A DNA stretch of 64,000 nt from Cognatitamlana sp035818475. Its GTDB lineage: Bacteria; Bacteroidota; Bacteroidia; Flavobacteriales; Flavobacteriaceae. The stretch lies in NCBI RefSeq assembly GCF_035818475.1, contig NZ_JAYMGV010000001.1, positions 186,001-250,000 on the forward strand, written 5' to 3'. Each line of letters begins with the position of its first letter. Position 1 is the first letter of the stretch. Position numbers and translations under genes: made by a program. The notes below the pieces were generated by a model. It did not search any database. It worked only from the letters and a program-made list of their open reading frames with translations, and was not told the DNA's origin. Shown here in pieces: positions 53,405 through 62,073 of the stretch.

Positions 53405-55306
53405 TTATTTTTTTATTAGTGCTATTTTAGCATTATCTTTTCTGGCAACAGTTTTATAGAATTCTCTAAATTCATCATAATCTTCTTTTGAATACTCACC
53501 ATCATTCATAATAAATATTCTTTTATAATAAATGGTAGTGTCATCCTTTAATTCTATTTTAGTTTGATAGCTACCAAATTTAGTTTCCATTAATGTATCT
53601 TCCGGTAATGCCTCAACTGTAAAACCATCAGGCAAATTAATTTTTACCTCATCTACATCTTTAAAGCCTCTACTCAATTTTAATGGCAACATTCTAGTTT
53701 TATATCGGTTTGGCACATTAGTATGCCTGTTTAAAGCATTTATTGTAAATAGCATTCTATCACCTATTATTTTGGCATATTTACCTGCTTCAAAACTTAC
53801 ATCTTCTACAAATTCAATGGCGTCTTTACGGTTCTCTATATGCAATTCATTTATTGAAATATCATTTATATATCGCCACCTGTTCTTATAATGTCTATCC
53901 TGTTCTCTTTCTGTTTCTAAGCTCAATTTATCTCCATATTGCAGTCCCTTTGAATTAATATGTGCTGAGACCTTAATACTTCCATCAGTGCTAATGCTAT
54001 AGTTGCCTTTAATAATTTGAATACTTTCATCCGGATTATACTTTTTAGTATGTTTAATTTTTCCTCCTTCAGATGAAATTACCAGTACATCTCTATCGTC
54101 TGTTCCATTTGCGATAAATCCAAATGGCACTTTTTGACTTGTACATTCCAGCCAAATATCTTCGTTATCATTCGGAATATTTAAAAACACGTGATTCCCC
54201 TGCATTGAAGCAAAGTCTTCTTCTATATTAATAATATCATCACCTCCCCAAACTACACAATAATTTGATTCTACATTAGCCGCTTTTAAAAGAGACATGG
54301 TATAATTTGTAAGCGCCTTACAATCTCCATAACCTAATTTATCAACCTCTGAAGCATTAAATGGTTTCCATCCCCCTATACCCACCTGTACACTAATGTA
54401 TCTTGTTTTATCCTGAACAAATTGATATATTTTTTTTGCTTTGTCTATATTATTAGTTTCATCCTTCACAAGGTTTTGAACCATATTGATTGTTGAGACT
54501 GGTAAATCATGAGTATCTTTTATTAAATCATGATACATCCATTTTCCAAAATCGTCCCAATTTTCCACCTTAGACTTAACACCTTCTAATGAAAATTCAT
54601 TGAGTGCTACTAATACTTTTGGTACTATATCTCTGAATAAGGGGCTATAAGTTTCCAGTTTAATAGCCTCTACATTTTTTACTTTATATGAAAGCTTACC
54701 TATATGCTCCTCTTTATCTAAACTTACATCTTCAATATGCTTTTCTTTCTTTCTAATAGTTATACCTTCAGGGTACGTAATAGTATAGGAACTGTTTTCT
54801 ACACTTATCAGATAATCATCAACCGGCATAAACGATTGAATAAAAGCCGTGTTACTGGTACTTACAACCGACTTAAATCTTAAAGTATAAGGATAAGAGA
54901 TTGGAGTAAACTCTAGATATTTCATTCTGGAATCAGAATATAAGGTTCCTCCGTCTACAGCACTTACATCTTTGAAGTCGTTTTTTTTAATTTTTTTAAT
55001 TTCTTTTCCAAAATCGTTAAAAACTAAAACCTCAAGATCTTTAATTTTCCTAGTCTTATCATACCCTACATAGGCATCAATATTTCTATCTCCATACTTA
55101 TTTAAGACTGTAATGATTCTATCTTCGGATATGATCATTTCATCAGCAGACTTTATTAAAATGTCTATACTTTGCTGTCTAATGACTGCATTTGCATGTT
55201 GTTTAAGATTATCGGGGATTGAAAAGCTTGTGTATAAATTTTCCTGAGAAAACCCTACTAAAGTTGTGAACACCACTAATATATTCACATAATACTTTAA
55301 ATTCAT
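53405..55306 (-). CDS. DUF3857 transglutaminase-like protein with intact Cys/His
   Basis: A 633-residue exported protein (signal peptide ending at GFSQENLYT) with the same domain order as its neighbour. Here the catalytic positions are intact: Cys329 in LGYGDCKALTNYTMSLL and His372 in GNHVFLNIP, with Glu387 where Asp is usual (WLECTS). It may act as a periplasmic or surface peptidase or transamidase; the substrate is unknown. It is followed after 11 bp by the degenerate paralogue, suggesting that the two work as a pair. Confidence 0.88.
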   Translation of the reverse strand: MNLKYYVNILVVFTTLVGFSQENLYTSFSIPDNLKQHANAVIRQQSIDILIKSADEMIISEDRIITVLNKYGDRNIDAYVGYDKTRKIKDLEVLVFNDFGKEIKKIKKNDFKDVSAVDGGTLYSDSRMKYLEFTPISYPYTLRFKSVVSTSNTAFIQSFMPVDDYLISVENSSYTITYPEGITIRKKEKHIEDVSLDKEEHIGKLSYKVKNVEAIKLETYSPLFRDIVPKVLVALNEFSLEGVKSKVENWDDFGKWMYHDLIKDTHDLPVSTINMVQNLVKDETNNIDKAKKIYQFVQDKTRYISVQVGIGGWKPFNASEVDKLGYGDCKALTNYTMSLLKAANVESNYCVVWGGDDIINIEEDFASMQGNHVFLNIPNDNEDIWLECTSQKVPFGFIANGTDDRDVLVISSEGGKIKHTKKYNPDESIQIIKGNYSISTDGSIKVSAHINSKGLQYGDKLSLETEREQDRHYKNRWRYINDISINELHIENRKDAIEFVEDVSFEAGKYAKIIGDRMLFTINALNRHTNVPNRYKTRMLPLKLSRGFKDVDEVKINLPDGFTVEALPEDTLMETKFGSYQTKIELKDDTTIYYKRIFIMNDGEYSKEDYDEFREFYKTVARKDNAKIALIKK

Positions 55307-55394
55307 TTAAGTTTTTTTAAATATATTAAAGCAATAAATATAAGTATTTACATGTATTGCTTTCATAAGAAAAATGATATTCTCACTTAGAAAG

Positions 55395-55910
55395 CTAATA
55401 TAACTTTTTAATTAAAAACCTTACAAAAAAAACCAGAGAACATGGAAGTACTATGTATTTAAATTCGCTAAACAACACTTTTATTCCCCAACCGGAAAAA
55501 AATTCACTAATCCCTATTGGAGAAACAAGAATATTTCTAAATGGGAAGAAAAACCTATTATTATCAAATGGAATAAAAAACCCAACACCCATTCTTCCTG
55601 AAGTCATGGCATCTAAAATTCCATGTGATAAAGTAGACAGAAAAATGACAAAAAACCAAACCAGTTTATGCTGCCTACCTAAAGTTAGCATTAAAATACC
55701 AGACCATATGAATGAAAACAAAATAGAATGTGTGAATCCGCGGTGTCCAAAAGGAGATTCATAAGGGATACCTAATTTGAACGCAACAACATCAAAATCC
55801 GGTAATAGTGTTGAAAATATAGCCGCAATCAGCAACCATTTTAAGTTTCTATTATCTATTACTTTTGTTAAAGTAAACCCTACTACCGCATGACCAAAAG
55901 CAGATGCCAT
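55395..55910 (-). CDS. YdjM/DUF457-like metal-dependent membrane hydrolase
   Basis: A 171-residue membrane protein with about four or five helices and the family's metal-binding signature residues: FGHAVVGF, LLPDFDVV and FGHRGFTHSILFSF, with further His in LSHGILDAMT. The family is annotated as membrane-bound metal-dependent hydrolase, and its substrate is unknown. Its start overlaps the dtd stop by one base, so it is the last gene of an rsgA-dtd-ydjM-like cluster. Confidence 0.87.
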   Translation of the reverse strand: MASAFGHAVVGFTLTKVIDNRNLKWLLIAAIFSTLLPDFDVVAFKLGIPYESPFGHRGFTHSILFSFIWSGILMLTLGRQHKLVWFFVIFLSTLSHGILDAMTSGRMGVGFFIPFDNNRFFFPFRNILVSPIGISEFFSGWGIKVLFSEFKYIVLPCSLVFFVRFLIKKLY

Positions 55911-56362
55911 TATAGTTTATCCTTAGTATCTATTATAATGGTTACCGGTCCATCATTTAACAACTCCACCTTCATATCGGCCCCAAATTGACCCGTTTGA
56001 ACTTTTTTACCTAAATCTGTTTCCAATTGTTTTACAAAACTTTCATACAGTGGTATAGCTATATCTGGTTTTGCCGCCTTTATATAACTGGGGCGGTTTC
56101 CTTTTTTTGTGGATGCATGCAATGTAAATTGGCTCACTACAATGACATCTCCCCTTATATCTTTTATAGATGTATTCATCACACCATTTTCATCATTAAA
56201 TACACGAAGATTAACTATTTTATTGGATAGCCACTTAATATCATCTTGCGTATCTTCATTAATAACTCCCAATAAAATTAAAAGCCCTCTCTTTATTGAC
56301 GCCACCTTTTGCTCTTCAATAGTTACACTGGCCCTTGATACCCGTTGTATTACTGTCTTCAT
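55910..56362 (-). CDS. dtd: D-aminoacyl-tRNA deacylase
   Basis: A 150-residue DTD-fold enzyme that removes D-amino acids from mischarged tRNAs. VIQRVSRASVTIEEQKVASI at the N-terminus, VVSQFTLHASTKKGNRPSYI and the C-terminal LLNDGPVTIIID (the Gly-cisPro-like NxGPVT motif) are diagnostic. It overlaps rsgA by 4 bp and the YdjM-like gene by 1 bp. Confidence 0.95.
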   Translation of the reverse strand: MKTVIQRVSRASVTIEEQKVASIKRGLLILLGVINEDTQDDIKWLSNKIVNLRVFNDENGVMNTSIKDIRGDVIVVSQFTLHASTKKGNRPSYIKAAKPDIAIPLYESFVKQLETDLGKKVQTGQFGADMKVELLNDGPVTIIIDTKDKL

Positions 56363-57309
56363 TCTTTATCCCAAATATCAGTTCTATAATGTTCATCCTC
56401 GCCTTCTATAATTTGCAGGTAACTCCGGTAACGGGAAAAAGCCACCTCATCATCATCCAATGCATTTTTTACGGCACATTTTGGTTCCTGAATATGCAAA
56501 CAATTATTAAACTTACAGTCTTGCTTTAACCTGAAGATTTCAGGAAAGTAGTCTCCAACCTCTTCTTTATCCATATCTACTACGCCAAAACCTTTTATAC
56601 CCGGAGTATCAATAATTTTTGCATTAAAGCTCAAATCAAACATTTCTGCAAAGGTTGTGGTGTGTTGTCCTTGCATATGAAGCGTTGAAATTGCTTTGGT
56701 CTTGATATTTAAGGTTGGTTCAATGGTATTGACCAAGGTAGATTTACCAACTCCTGAATGCCCAGAAAACATACTCACCTTCCCATGCATTAACGCCTTT
56801 ACTTTATCGACATTTTTTCCAGTAGTGGCAGAAATACCTATACACTCATAACCAATTTTCCTATATACATAAGCTAGATATTTAACCTCATCCAGGGCTT
56901 CATCATCATAGGAATCAATCTTATTGAAAAGTAATATGGTTTTAATGGAATAGGCTTCAGCAGTAACTAAAAACCTATCAATAAAGCTTGTTAATGTTGG
57001 TGGGTTATTAATGGTAACCATTAAAAAGACCTGATCTAAATTAGCCGCAATTATATGTGTTTGTTTAGATAAGTTTACTGATTTTCTAACAATACAATTT
57101 GTTCTGTCATGGATATTATATATAATACCGGATTCCTGGTTATTATTTGTTTCCAACTCAAAATCCACTATATCACCAACCGCTATTGGATTGGTGCTTT
57201 TTATACCTTTTATACGGAATTTACCTTTTATACGGCACTCATACGTATGCCCCAAATCGGTTTTTACGGTATACCAGCTTCCTGTAGATTTATATACTTT
57301 CCCTGTCAT
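56359..57309 (-). CDS. rsgA: Ribosome small-subunit-dependent GTPase RsgA
   Basis: A 316-residue circularly permuted GTPase acting in late 30S assembly. An N-terminal OB-fold (GHTYECRIKGKFRIKGIKS) is followed by the permuted GTPase motifs: LLFNKIDSYD (G4), GHSGVGKSTLVN (G1) and IDTPGIKGFG (G3). The C-terminal zinc motif is CKFNNCLHIQEPKCAV. It is first in the rsgA-dtd-ydjM-like cluster. Confidence 0.96.
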   Translation of the reverse strand: MTGKVYKSTGSWYTVKTDLGHTYECRIKGKFRIKGIKSTNPIAVGDIVDFELETNNNQESGIIYNIHDRTNCIVRKSVNLSKQTHIIAANLDQVFLMVTINNPPTLTSFIDRFLVTAEAYSIKTILLFNKIDSYDDEALDEVKYLAYVYRKIGYECIGISATTGKNVDKVKALMHGKVSMFSGHSGVGKSTLVNTIEPTLNIKTKAISTLHMQGQHTTTFAEMFDLSFNAKIIDTPGIKGFGVVDMDKEEVGDYFPEIFRLKQDCKFNNCLHIQEPKCAVKNALDDDEVAFSRYRSYLQIIEGEDEHYRTDIWDKE

Positions 57310-57393
57310 TAATGATCAATGTTACTGCAAATTAACAACTTTTCAAGTTAAGAAAAAGGTTATATTAGTAACTTCATCTATAAATTTATGATC

Positions 57394-57846
57394 ATGAAAA
57401 AATCGTTTATCGTACTAATCATCATTTTATTTGCTTTAACTGAAACCCAGGCTCAGGTTGAATACAAAATTATTACCAGTGTAGAATCTATTGTTTCAAG
57501 TGGCCTTGGGCGCTCAAGATTACTATCTTCTGTTGGTGAAAGAGATTATAAAGATTTCACTTCTGAACAAACTGAAACGGATAACACAAGAAATAAATCC
57601 AAAAGAGGCGACATTAGGGTTAAGGATTTTGAAGAAACCAAGCTATTGAACTTCTTTAACATTGGTGGGATCCGTTTTCAAAATATTGTATCCAATGATG
57701 CTGTGATAGGTTCTAAATTAATTGCAATGACTGAAGCAGGTTGGGAACTAGCCTTTGTTACCAGTGGTGTTGAAAGCGATTGTGGTAAAGGTGACGGACA
57801 GGGTATTTTTATAACCCGATATATTTTTAAAAGAAATAAGCAATAA
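57394..57846 (+). CDS. Small exported hypothetical protein
   Basis: About 150 residues. The start at MKKSFIVLIIILFA (57394) gives the cleanest signal peptide (cleavage near TQAQVEYKI); an ATG two codons upstream is in frame. The mature part has VEYKIITSVESIVSSGLGRS, LNFFNIGGIRFQNI and IAMTEAGWELAFVTSGV, a short alpha/beta arrangement reminiscent of DUF4177-type proteins. That resemblance is weak. It is monocistronic and divergent from rsgA, with a terminator shared with the aromatic operon. Confidence 0.7.
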   Translation: MKKSFIVLIIILFALTETQAQVEYKIITSVESIVSSGLGRSRLLSSVGERDYKDFTSEQTETDNTRNKSKRGDIRVKDFEETKLLNFFNIGGIRFQNIVSNDAVIGSKLIAMTEAGWELAFVTSGVESDCGKGDGQGIFITRYIFKRNKQ

Positions 57847-57861
57847 CTTCTTCTTCTATAA

Positions 57862-57895
57862 AAACAAATGCCTCCTAGTCAGGAGGCATTTGTTT
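57862..57895. terminator. Bidirectional terminator between the hypothetical gene and the aromatic operon
   Basis: A 15-bp perfect stem AAACAAATGCCTCCT/AGGAGGCATTTGTTT with an AGTC loop, 15 nt past the plus-strand stop and 20 nt past the minus-strand stop. A/T-rich flanks sit on both sides. Confidence 0.9.
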
Positions 57896-57915
57896 AATAA
57901 AATATACATACTACC

Positions 57916-58998
57916 TTACCCATTAATTATCTTTTCCTGATGATTAATAGATTCCTGATGAACCGCTTTAAACATTCTTAAAATAAATTCTTCACTTAAA
58001 CCGTGCTGCTCTCCTTCTAAAACCATTTTACCCAGAATCTCATTCCAACGCTTAGATTGCAATACAGCAACATTCTTTTGCTTTTTAAGGTCTCCAATAC
58101 CATCAGCAGCTTTCATACGTTGCCCTAATAATTCAATAATTTGATTATCTACCACATCAATTTGTGCTCTCAAGGTATTCAATGCTGTATTGTACTCCGC
58201 CTCTTCATTAGACTCCTTTCTTATTTTTAAATCCTTCATAATTTGAACCAATGTAGACGGTGTAACTTGTTGTGCAGCATCACTCCAAGCATTATCAGGG
58301 TCATAATGTGTCTCAATCATTAATCCATCAAAATTTAAATCCAAGGCAATTTGAGATACATCAAAAATCATATCGCGCTTTCCTGTAATATGAGAAGGAT
58401 CGTTAATTAAAGGAATATCCGGAAATTTATTTTGAAATTCAATGGCCATTTGCCATTCTGGAATATTACGGTATTTTGTTTTTTGGTACGTTGAAAACCC
58501 TCTATGAATAGCTCCTATGTTTTTAACGCCAGAGCTGTAAATTCTTTCAATACCACCTAACCATAATGATAAATCCGGGTTAACCGGGTTTTTAATAAGC
58601 ACTGGTTTATCGGTGCCCTGTAAAGCATCTGCTATTTCCTGCATAATAAAAGGAGATACTGTTGATCGTGCACCAATCCAAAGTAAATCAATATCATGTT
58701 CTAAAGCTAATTTTACATGAGCTGCATTTGCAACCTCTGTACACACTTTCATTCCTGTTTCTTCCTTTACTTTTTGTAACCATTTTAACCCTAAAGCACC
58801 TACTCCTTCAAAGTTACCAGGTCTGGTTCTGGGCTTCCAAATACCTGCTCTAAAATAGCTTACATCTGTATCTTTTAATTCATGTGCAATTTTTAAAACT
58901 TGCTCTTCAGTTTCTGCACTACATGGTCCTGCAATTACTAATGGATGATCTAAATTTAAATCATCTAACCAGGTTCTCATTTCTTTTTTGTTTTCCAT
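57916..58998 (-). CDS. Bifunctional DAHP synthase / chorismate mutase type II
   Basis: A 360-residue fusion. Residues ~1-265 are a DAHP synthase (HPLVIAGPCSAETEEQVLKI, SYFRAGIWKPRTRPGNFEGVG, NDPSHITGKRDMI), catalysing the first shikimate-pathway step. Residues ~265-355 are an AroQ-type chorismate mutase (LNTLRAQIDVVDNQIIELLG then QRMKAADGIGDLKKQKN). The fusion couples pathway entry to the branch towards Phe and Tyr and may pass regulation between domains. It is the last gene of the pheA-aminotransferase-tyrA operon, 10 bp after tyrA. Confidence 0.96.
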   Translation of the reverse strand: MENKKEMRTWLDDLNLDHPLVIAGPCSAETEEQVLKIAHELKDTDVSYFRAGIWKPRTRPGNFEGVGALGLKWLQKVKEETGMKVCTEVANAAHVKLALEHDIDLLWIGARSTVSPFIMQEIADALQGTDKPVLIKNPVNPDLSLWLGGIERIYSSGVKNIGAIHRGFSTYQKTKYRNIPEWQMAIEFQNKFPDIPLINDPSHITGKRDMIFDVSQIALDLNFDGLMIETHYDPDNAWSDAAQQVTPSTLVQIMKDLKIRKESNEEAEYNTALNTLRAQIDVVDNQIIELLGQRMKAADGIGDLKKQKNVAVLQSKRWNEILGKMVLEGEQHGLSEEFILRMFKAVHQESINHQEKIING

Positions 58999-59008
58999 AA
59001 TTTTACTC

Positions 59009-59860
59009 TTAACTAATTCCTTTTAATATGTCTTTAATGTGATTTGTATTTTCCATTTCGCTAAAAATTGAATCAAAATCATTATTTTTCATCAACTCTT
59101 TAAAATGTTCTAAATTGCTAATATATTCTTCCAGTGTTTCAATGACATTAGTTTTATTTTGTTTAAAAATAGGGGTCCACATTTCGGGTGAACTCTTTGC
59201 TAAACGCACGGTTGAAGCAAATCCACTTCCTGCCATATCAAAAATATCGCGCTCGTTTCTTTCTTTTTCAATAACCGTTTTCCCTAACATAAATGAACTA
59301 ATATGTGATAAGTGAGACATATAAGCTATATGCTTATCATGTGCTTTAGGATTCATATACCGAATACGCATACCTATATCCGTAAACAGTTTTAATGCTT
59401 TTTCCTGAAGCTTAAATGTGGTTTTTTCAACTTCGCAAACAATATTAGTTTTCCCAACAAACAATCCTTCAATTGCCGCTGTAGGACCTGAATATTCTGT
59501 ACCTGCAATAGGATGCATGGCTAAAAAATTTCTCCGTTTAGGGTGGTTTTCAACAACTTTACAAATATCCAATTTGGTAGATCCTGCATCAACAACCAAA
59601 CCTGTATCTGATATTTTATCCAAAATAGTTGGTAGTAATTTTACCGTGGCATCAACCGGTATTGATACAATGACCAAGTCGGCATTTTCAATATCATCCA
59701 ACGTGGCTTTTTTATCAATCAGTTTAAGTTCCAACGCTTTATTAAGTGTGGTTTCTTTTCTACTAATACCATGAATAACAACCTCTGGGTCATTCTTTTT
59801 AATATCTATAGCAAGACTGCCTCCAATTAAACCAACTCCTATTATATATATTTTTTTCAT
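59009..59860 (-). CDS. tyrA: Prephenate dehydrogenase
   Basis: A 283-residue NAD(P)-dependent dehydrogenase converting prephenate to 4-hydroxyphenylpyruvate for tyrosine synthesis. The dinucleotide-binding GVGLIGGS is at residues 8-15. Substrate-binding segments include HPIAGTEYSGPTAAIEGLF, YMSHLSHISSFMLGK and a helical C-terminal dimerisation domain. There is no ACT or chorismate-mutase domain. It lies 2 bp after the aminotransferase gene and 10 bp before the DAHP synthase fusion. Confidence 0.95.
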   Translation of the reverse strand: MKKIYIIGVGLIGGSLAIDIKKNDPEVVIHGISRKETTLNKALELKLIDKKATLDDIENADLVIVSIPVDATVKLLPTILDKISDTGLVVDAGSTKLDICKVVENHPKRRNFLAMHPIAGTEYSGPTAAIEGLFVGKTNIVCEVEKTTFKLQEKALKLFTDIGMRIRYMNPKAHDKHIAYMSHLSHISSFMLGKTVIEKERNERDIFDMAGSGFASTVRLAKSSPEMWTPIFKQNKTNVIETLEEYISNLEHFKELMKNNDFDSIFSEMENTNHIKDILKGIS

Positions 59861-59862
59861 TC

Positions 59863-61008
59863 TTATTTTACTCTAGCTATGGCTTCTTCTATAGCTTCAT
59901 TTGAAGCACATAAAGAAAACCTGATGTAACCTTCTCCCTGGGTTCCAAAAACGGTACCCGGAGTTATGAAAATATGATTCTCCTTTAAAACTAAATCTAT
60001 AAACTCTTCTGATTTCAAATAAGCAGGTAATTTTGCCCAAACAAACATTCCTGTTGCATTTTTATCATACGAACAGTTTAACGCATCTGCCAATTGCCAC
60101 ACTAGTTTTCTACGTTCCTGGTACACATTATTTAGCGTTGCAAACCACATGCTTGAACACTTTAAAGCTTCAATAGCTCCTTTTTGTATGCCATAAAACA
60201 TTCCTGAATCCATGTTGCTTTTTACTTTCAGAATATTATTGATATACTGGCTATCTCCAACAACCATTCCTACACGCCAGCCTGCCATATTAAAGGTTTT
60301 ACTCAACGAGTTAAGTTCTAAACACACCTCTTTGGCTCCTTCAACACTCAATATACTTTGAGGTGAATCATTTAAAATGAAACTGTATGGGTTATCATTA
60401 ACTATTAAAATATTATGACGCTTCCCAAAAGCCACTAGCTCTTCAAATAATGTTTTTGAGGGCTGGGCTCCAGTTGGCATATGCGGGTAATTAACCCACA
60501 TTAATTTTACTTTGCTTAAATCTGTTTTTTCTAAAGCTTCAAAATCCGGTAACCATGCATTGGCCTCATTCAGATCATAGAGCACGCCTTTTGCTCCAAC
60601 CAACCTGGTAACCGATTGATAGGTTGGATACCCCGGGTTTGGTATTAAAACCTCATCACCTTCATTTAAATAGGCCATGGAAATGTGCATAATCCCTTCT
60701 TTGCTTCCCATTAGAGGCAGTACCTCTGTAGACGGGCTCAGGTTTACTGAAAAATGCTGCCTGTAAAACTTTGAAATAGCATCCCTTAGCTCAGGAAGTC
60801 CCTGATAGCTTTGGTATTTATGTGCATTGGCATCCTGAAAACTTTCAGAGATGGCATCTAATACTTTTTTTGGAGGCTGTAAATCAGGGCTTCCAATACC
60901 TAAACTAATAATAGGTTTCCCACTTGCAATAAGCAAGCCTACCTCTCTTAGTTTTTTTGAAAAGTAGTATTCCTCAACGGTTTGTAAACGATTAGCTACC
61001 TCAATCAT
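59863..61008 (-). CDS. PLP-dependent aminotransferase (class I/II) of the aromatic operon
   Basis: A 381-residue fold-type I aminotransferase. Substrate and PLP contacts are visible: NPGYPTYQSV, WVNYPHMPTG (Asn173), VNDNPYSF (Asp205), and the Schiff-base Lys237 in NSLSKTFNMAGWR. From context it most likely transaminates phenylpyruvate and 4-hydroxyphenylpyruvate, or prephenate, as the last step of Phe and Tyr synthesis; specificity is inferred. It overlaps pheA by 4 bp and precedes tyrA by 2 bp. Confidence 0.92.
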   Translation of the reverse strand: MIEVANRLQTVEEYYFSKKLREVGLLIASGKPIISLGIGSPDLQPPKKVLDAISESFQDANAHKYQSYQGLPELRDAISKFYRQHFSVNLSPSTEVLPLMGSKEGIMHISMAYLNEGDEVLIPNPGYPTYQSVTRLVGAKGVLYDLNEANAWLPDFEALEKTDLSKVKLMWVNYPHMPTGAQPSKTLFEELVAFGKRHNILIVNDNPYSFILNDSPQSILSVEGAKEVCLELNSLSKTFNMAGWRVGMVVGDSQYINNILKVKSNMDSGMFYGIQKGAIEALKCSSMWFATLNNVYQERRKLVWQLADALNCSYDKNATGMFVWAKLPAYLKSEEFIDLVLKENHIFITPGTVFGTQGEGYIRFSLCASNEAIEEAIARVK

Positions 61009-61832
61009 AACTTAGCATTTATATATTCTCCTAATACTTTAAATTCTTCGCCCATTATTTCTATTACAGATTTAGCCTTTTTAAAATCATCGTAACTATC
61101 AAAAGTAACATCTACAAAAAAAGCGTACTTCCAGGGGGTTTCAATAATTGGAAGAGATTGTATTTTTGTCAAATTCAACTTGCAATCACTCATTACATTT
61201 AAAATAGTGGCCAGGCTTCCCCGTTTATGGTTCGCTTCAAATTTCACTGACGCTTTATTAATTTCATTTTCAGAAACTTCAGAATTTGTTCGCTTAACTA
61301 TCGCAAATCGCGTCTCATTGTGCTTGATGGTCTGTATACTATGTGACAAAATATCAAGTCCAAAAATTTCTGCGGCGGCTACACTGGCAATAGCCCCTAT
61401 ACCTTTAAGCTTTTTTTCACTAATGCGTTGAGCAACTTCTGCAGTATCCTTATCCTCAACCAATTTGATATGGGGATGTTTTTTAAAAAACTCCTTACAT
61501 TGAAGTAATGCCATAGGATGTGAATAGACTTCCTCAATATCAGCAATACTTTGATTGGGTAAGGCCATTAAATTGTGCTGAATGTCCAAATAATGTTCTC
61601 CAACAATGTGCAAACCTTGCTTATCAATTAAAGCGTAATTAGGTATTATTGAACCTGCTATAGAATTCTCTAAAGCCATAATGGCTGCATCACATTCTTC
61701 TGCTTTTAAGGAATCAACCACTCTATCAAATGTTAAACATTCAATAGAATCAACAGAAGTTTCAAAAAATTGTTGCGCCACAATGTGATGAAAAGACCCT
61801 TTAACTCCCTGTATGGCTACCGTTTTAATCAA
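61005..61832 (-). CDS. pheA: Prephenate dehydratase with divergent ACT domain
   Basis: A 275-residue enzyme converting prephenate to phenylpyruvate. The catalytic part (1-180) has CDAAIMALENSIAGSIIPNY and the Thr-Arg-Phe motif at 174-176 (HNETRFAIV). The C-terminal ACT domain (about 195-270) has RGSLATILNVMSDCKLNLTK, but the Phe-binding ESRP of E. coli PheA is QSLP (225-228) and GALV is GSLA. Phe feedback may therefore be altered. It is first in the aromatic operon and is preceded by a leader-peptide attenuator (61896-62027). Confidence 0.95.
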   Translation of the reverse strand: MIKTVAIQGVKGSFHHIVAQQFFETSVDSIECLTFDRVVDSLKAEECDAAIMALENSIAGSIIPNYALIDKQGLHIVGEHYLDIQHNLMALPNQSIADIEEVYSHPMALLQCKEFFKKHPHIKLVEDKDTAEVAQRISEKKLKGIGAIASVAAAEIFGLDILSHSIQTIKHNETRFAIVKRTNSEVSENEINKASVKFEANHKRGSLATILNVMSDCKLNLTKIQSLPIIETPWKYAFFVDVTFDSYDDFKKAKSVIEIMGEEFKVLGEYINAKL

Positions 61833-61895
61833 AATTCAATTTTATAATTTATTATTCTAATTATTAATCAGAACTTGTTTCATTAATGGTTGAAC

Positions 61896-61924
61896 AAAAA
61901 AAAGTCTCGATTTTCATCGAGACT
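61896..61924 (-). terminator. Attenuator terminator upstream of pheA
   Basis: On the minus strand AGTCTCGA (61924-61917) pairs with TCGAGACT (61910-61903) around the loop TGAAAA, followed by an eight-T tract (61903-61896). It is a complete intrinsic terminator standing between a leader ORF and pheA, with no other gene ending there. Its 5' arm GTCTCG (61923-61918) can instead pair with CGAGGC (61968-61963) inside the leader ORF. Confidence 0.85.
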
Positions 61925-61949
61925 CATACTTAAATTTATTTGTTATAAA

Positions 61950-62027
61950 TTATACATACAACGCCTCGCTCCTTTTGCTAAAAAAGAAATAAAACCAGTT
62001 GTTAAAATATGTATAATATACTCTCAT
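61950..62027 (-). CDS. Aromatic-rich leader peptide of the pheA operon attenuator
   Basis: A 25-codon ORF with ATG at 62027-62025 and TAA at 61952-61950. Codons 4-16 encode YYTYFNNWFYFFF, which is ten aromatic residues in thirteen; overall there are five Phe, five Tyr and one Trp. The tail (SKRSEALYV) is not aromatic-rich until Tyr24. Codons 20-22 contain CGAGGC, which can pair with the 5' arm of the downstream terminator. A ribosome stalled on the aromatic codons would leave this segment free and let antitermination occur; a ribosome reaching the stop would cover it. The position, terminator and neighbouring genes all fit. I see no Shine-Dalgarno sequence, as is usual for this phylum. Confidence 0.82.
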   Translation of the reverse strand: MRVYYTYFNNWFYFFFSKRSEALYV

Positions 62028-62043
62028 TGTTATAATTGCGTGG

Positions 62044-62073
62044 CTAAAGTAATTATTTATTTAAGAAAACAAA
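62044..62073 (-). promoter_or_regulatory. Candidate promoter of the aromatic operon leader
   Basis: On the minus strand TTTG (62073-62070) and TACTTTAG (62051-62044, TAnnTTTG with one mismatch) are 18 bp apart. Transcription would start about 10 nt before the leader ATG. It shares the gap with the divergent gldA promoter. The boxes are imperfect. Confidence 0.35.

Noticed and set aside
61833..62027. T-box riboswitch upstream of pheA
   Set aside because: No T-box consensus or stem I/specifier layout is seen; the aromatic leader ORF plus terminator explains the region better.
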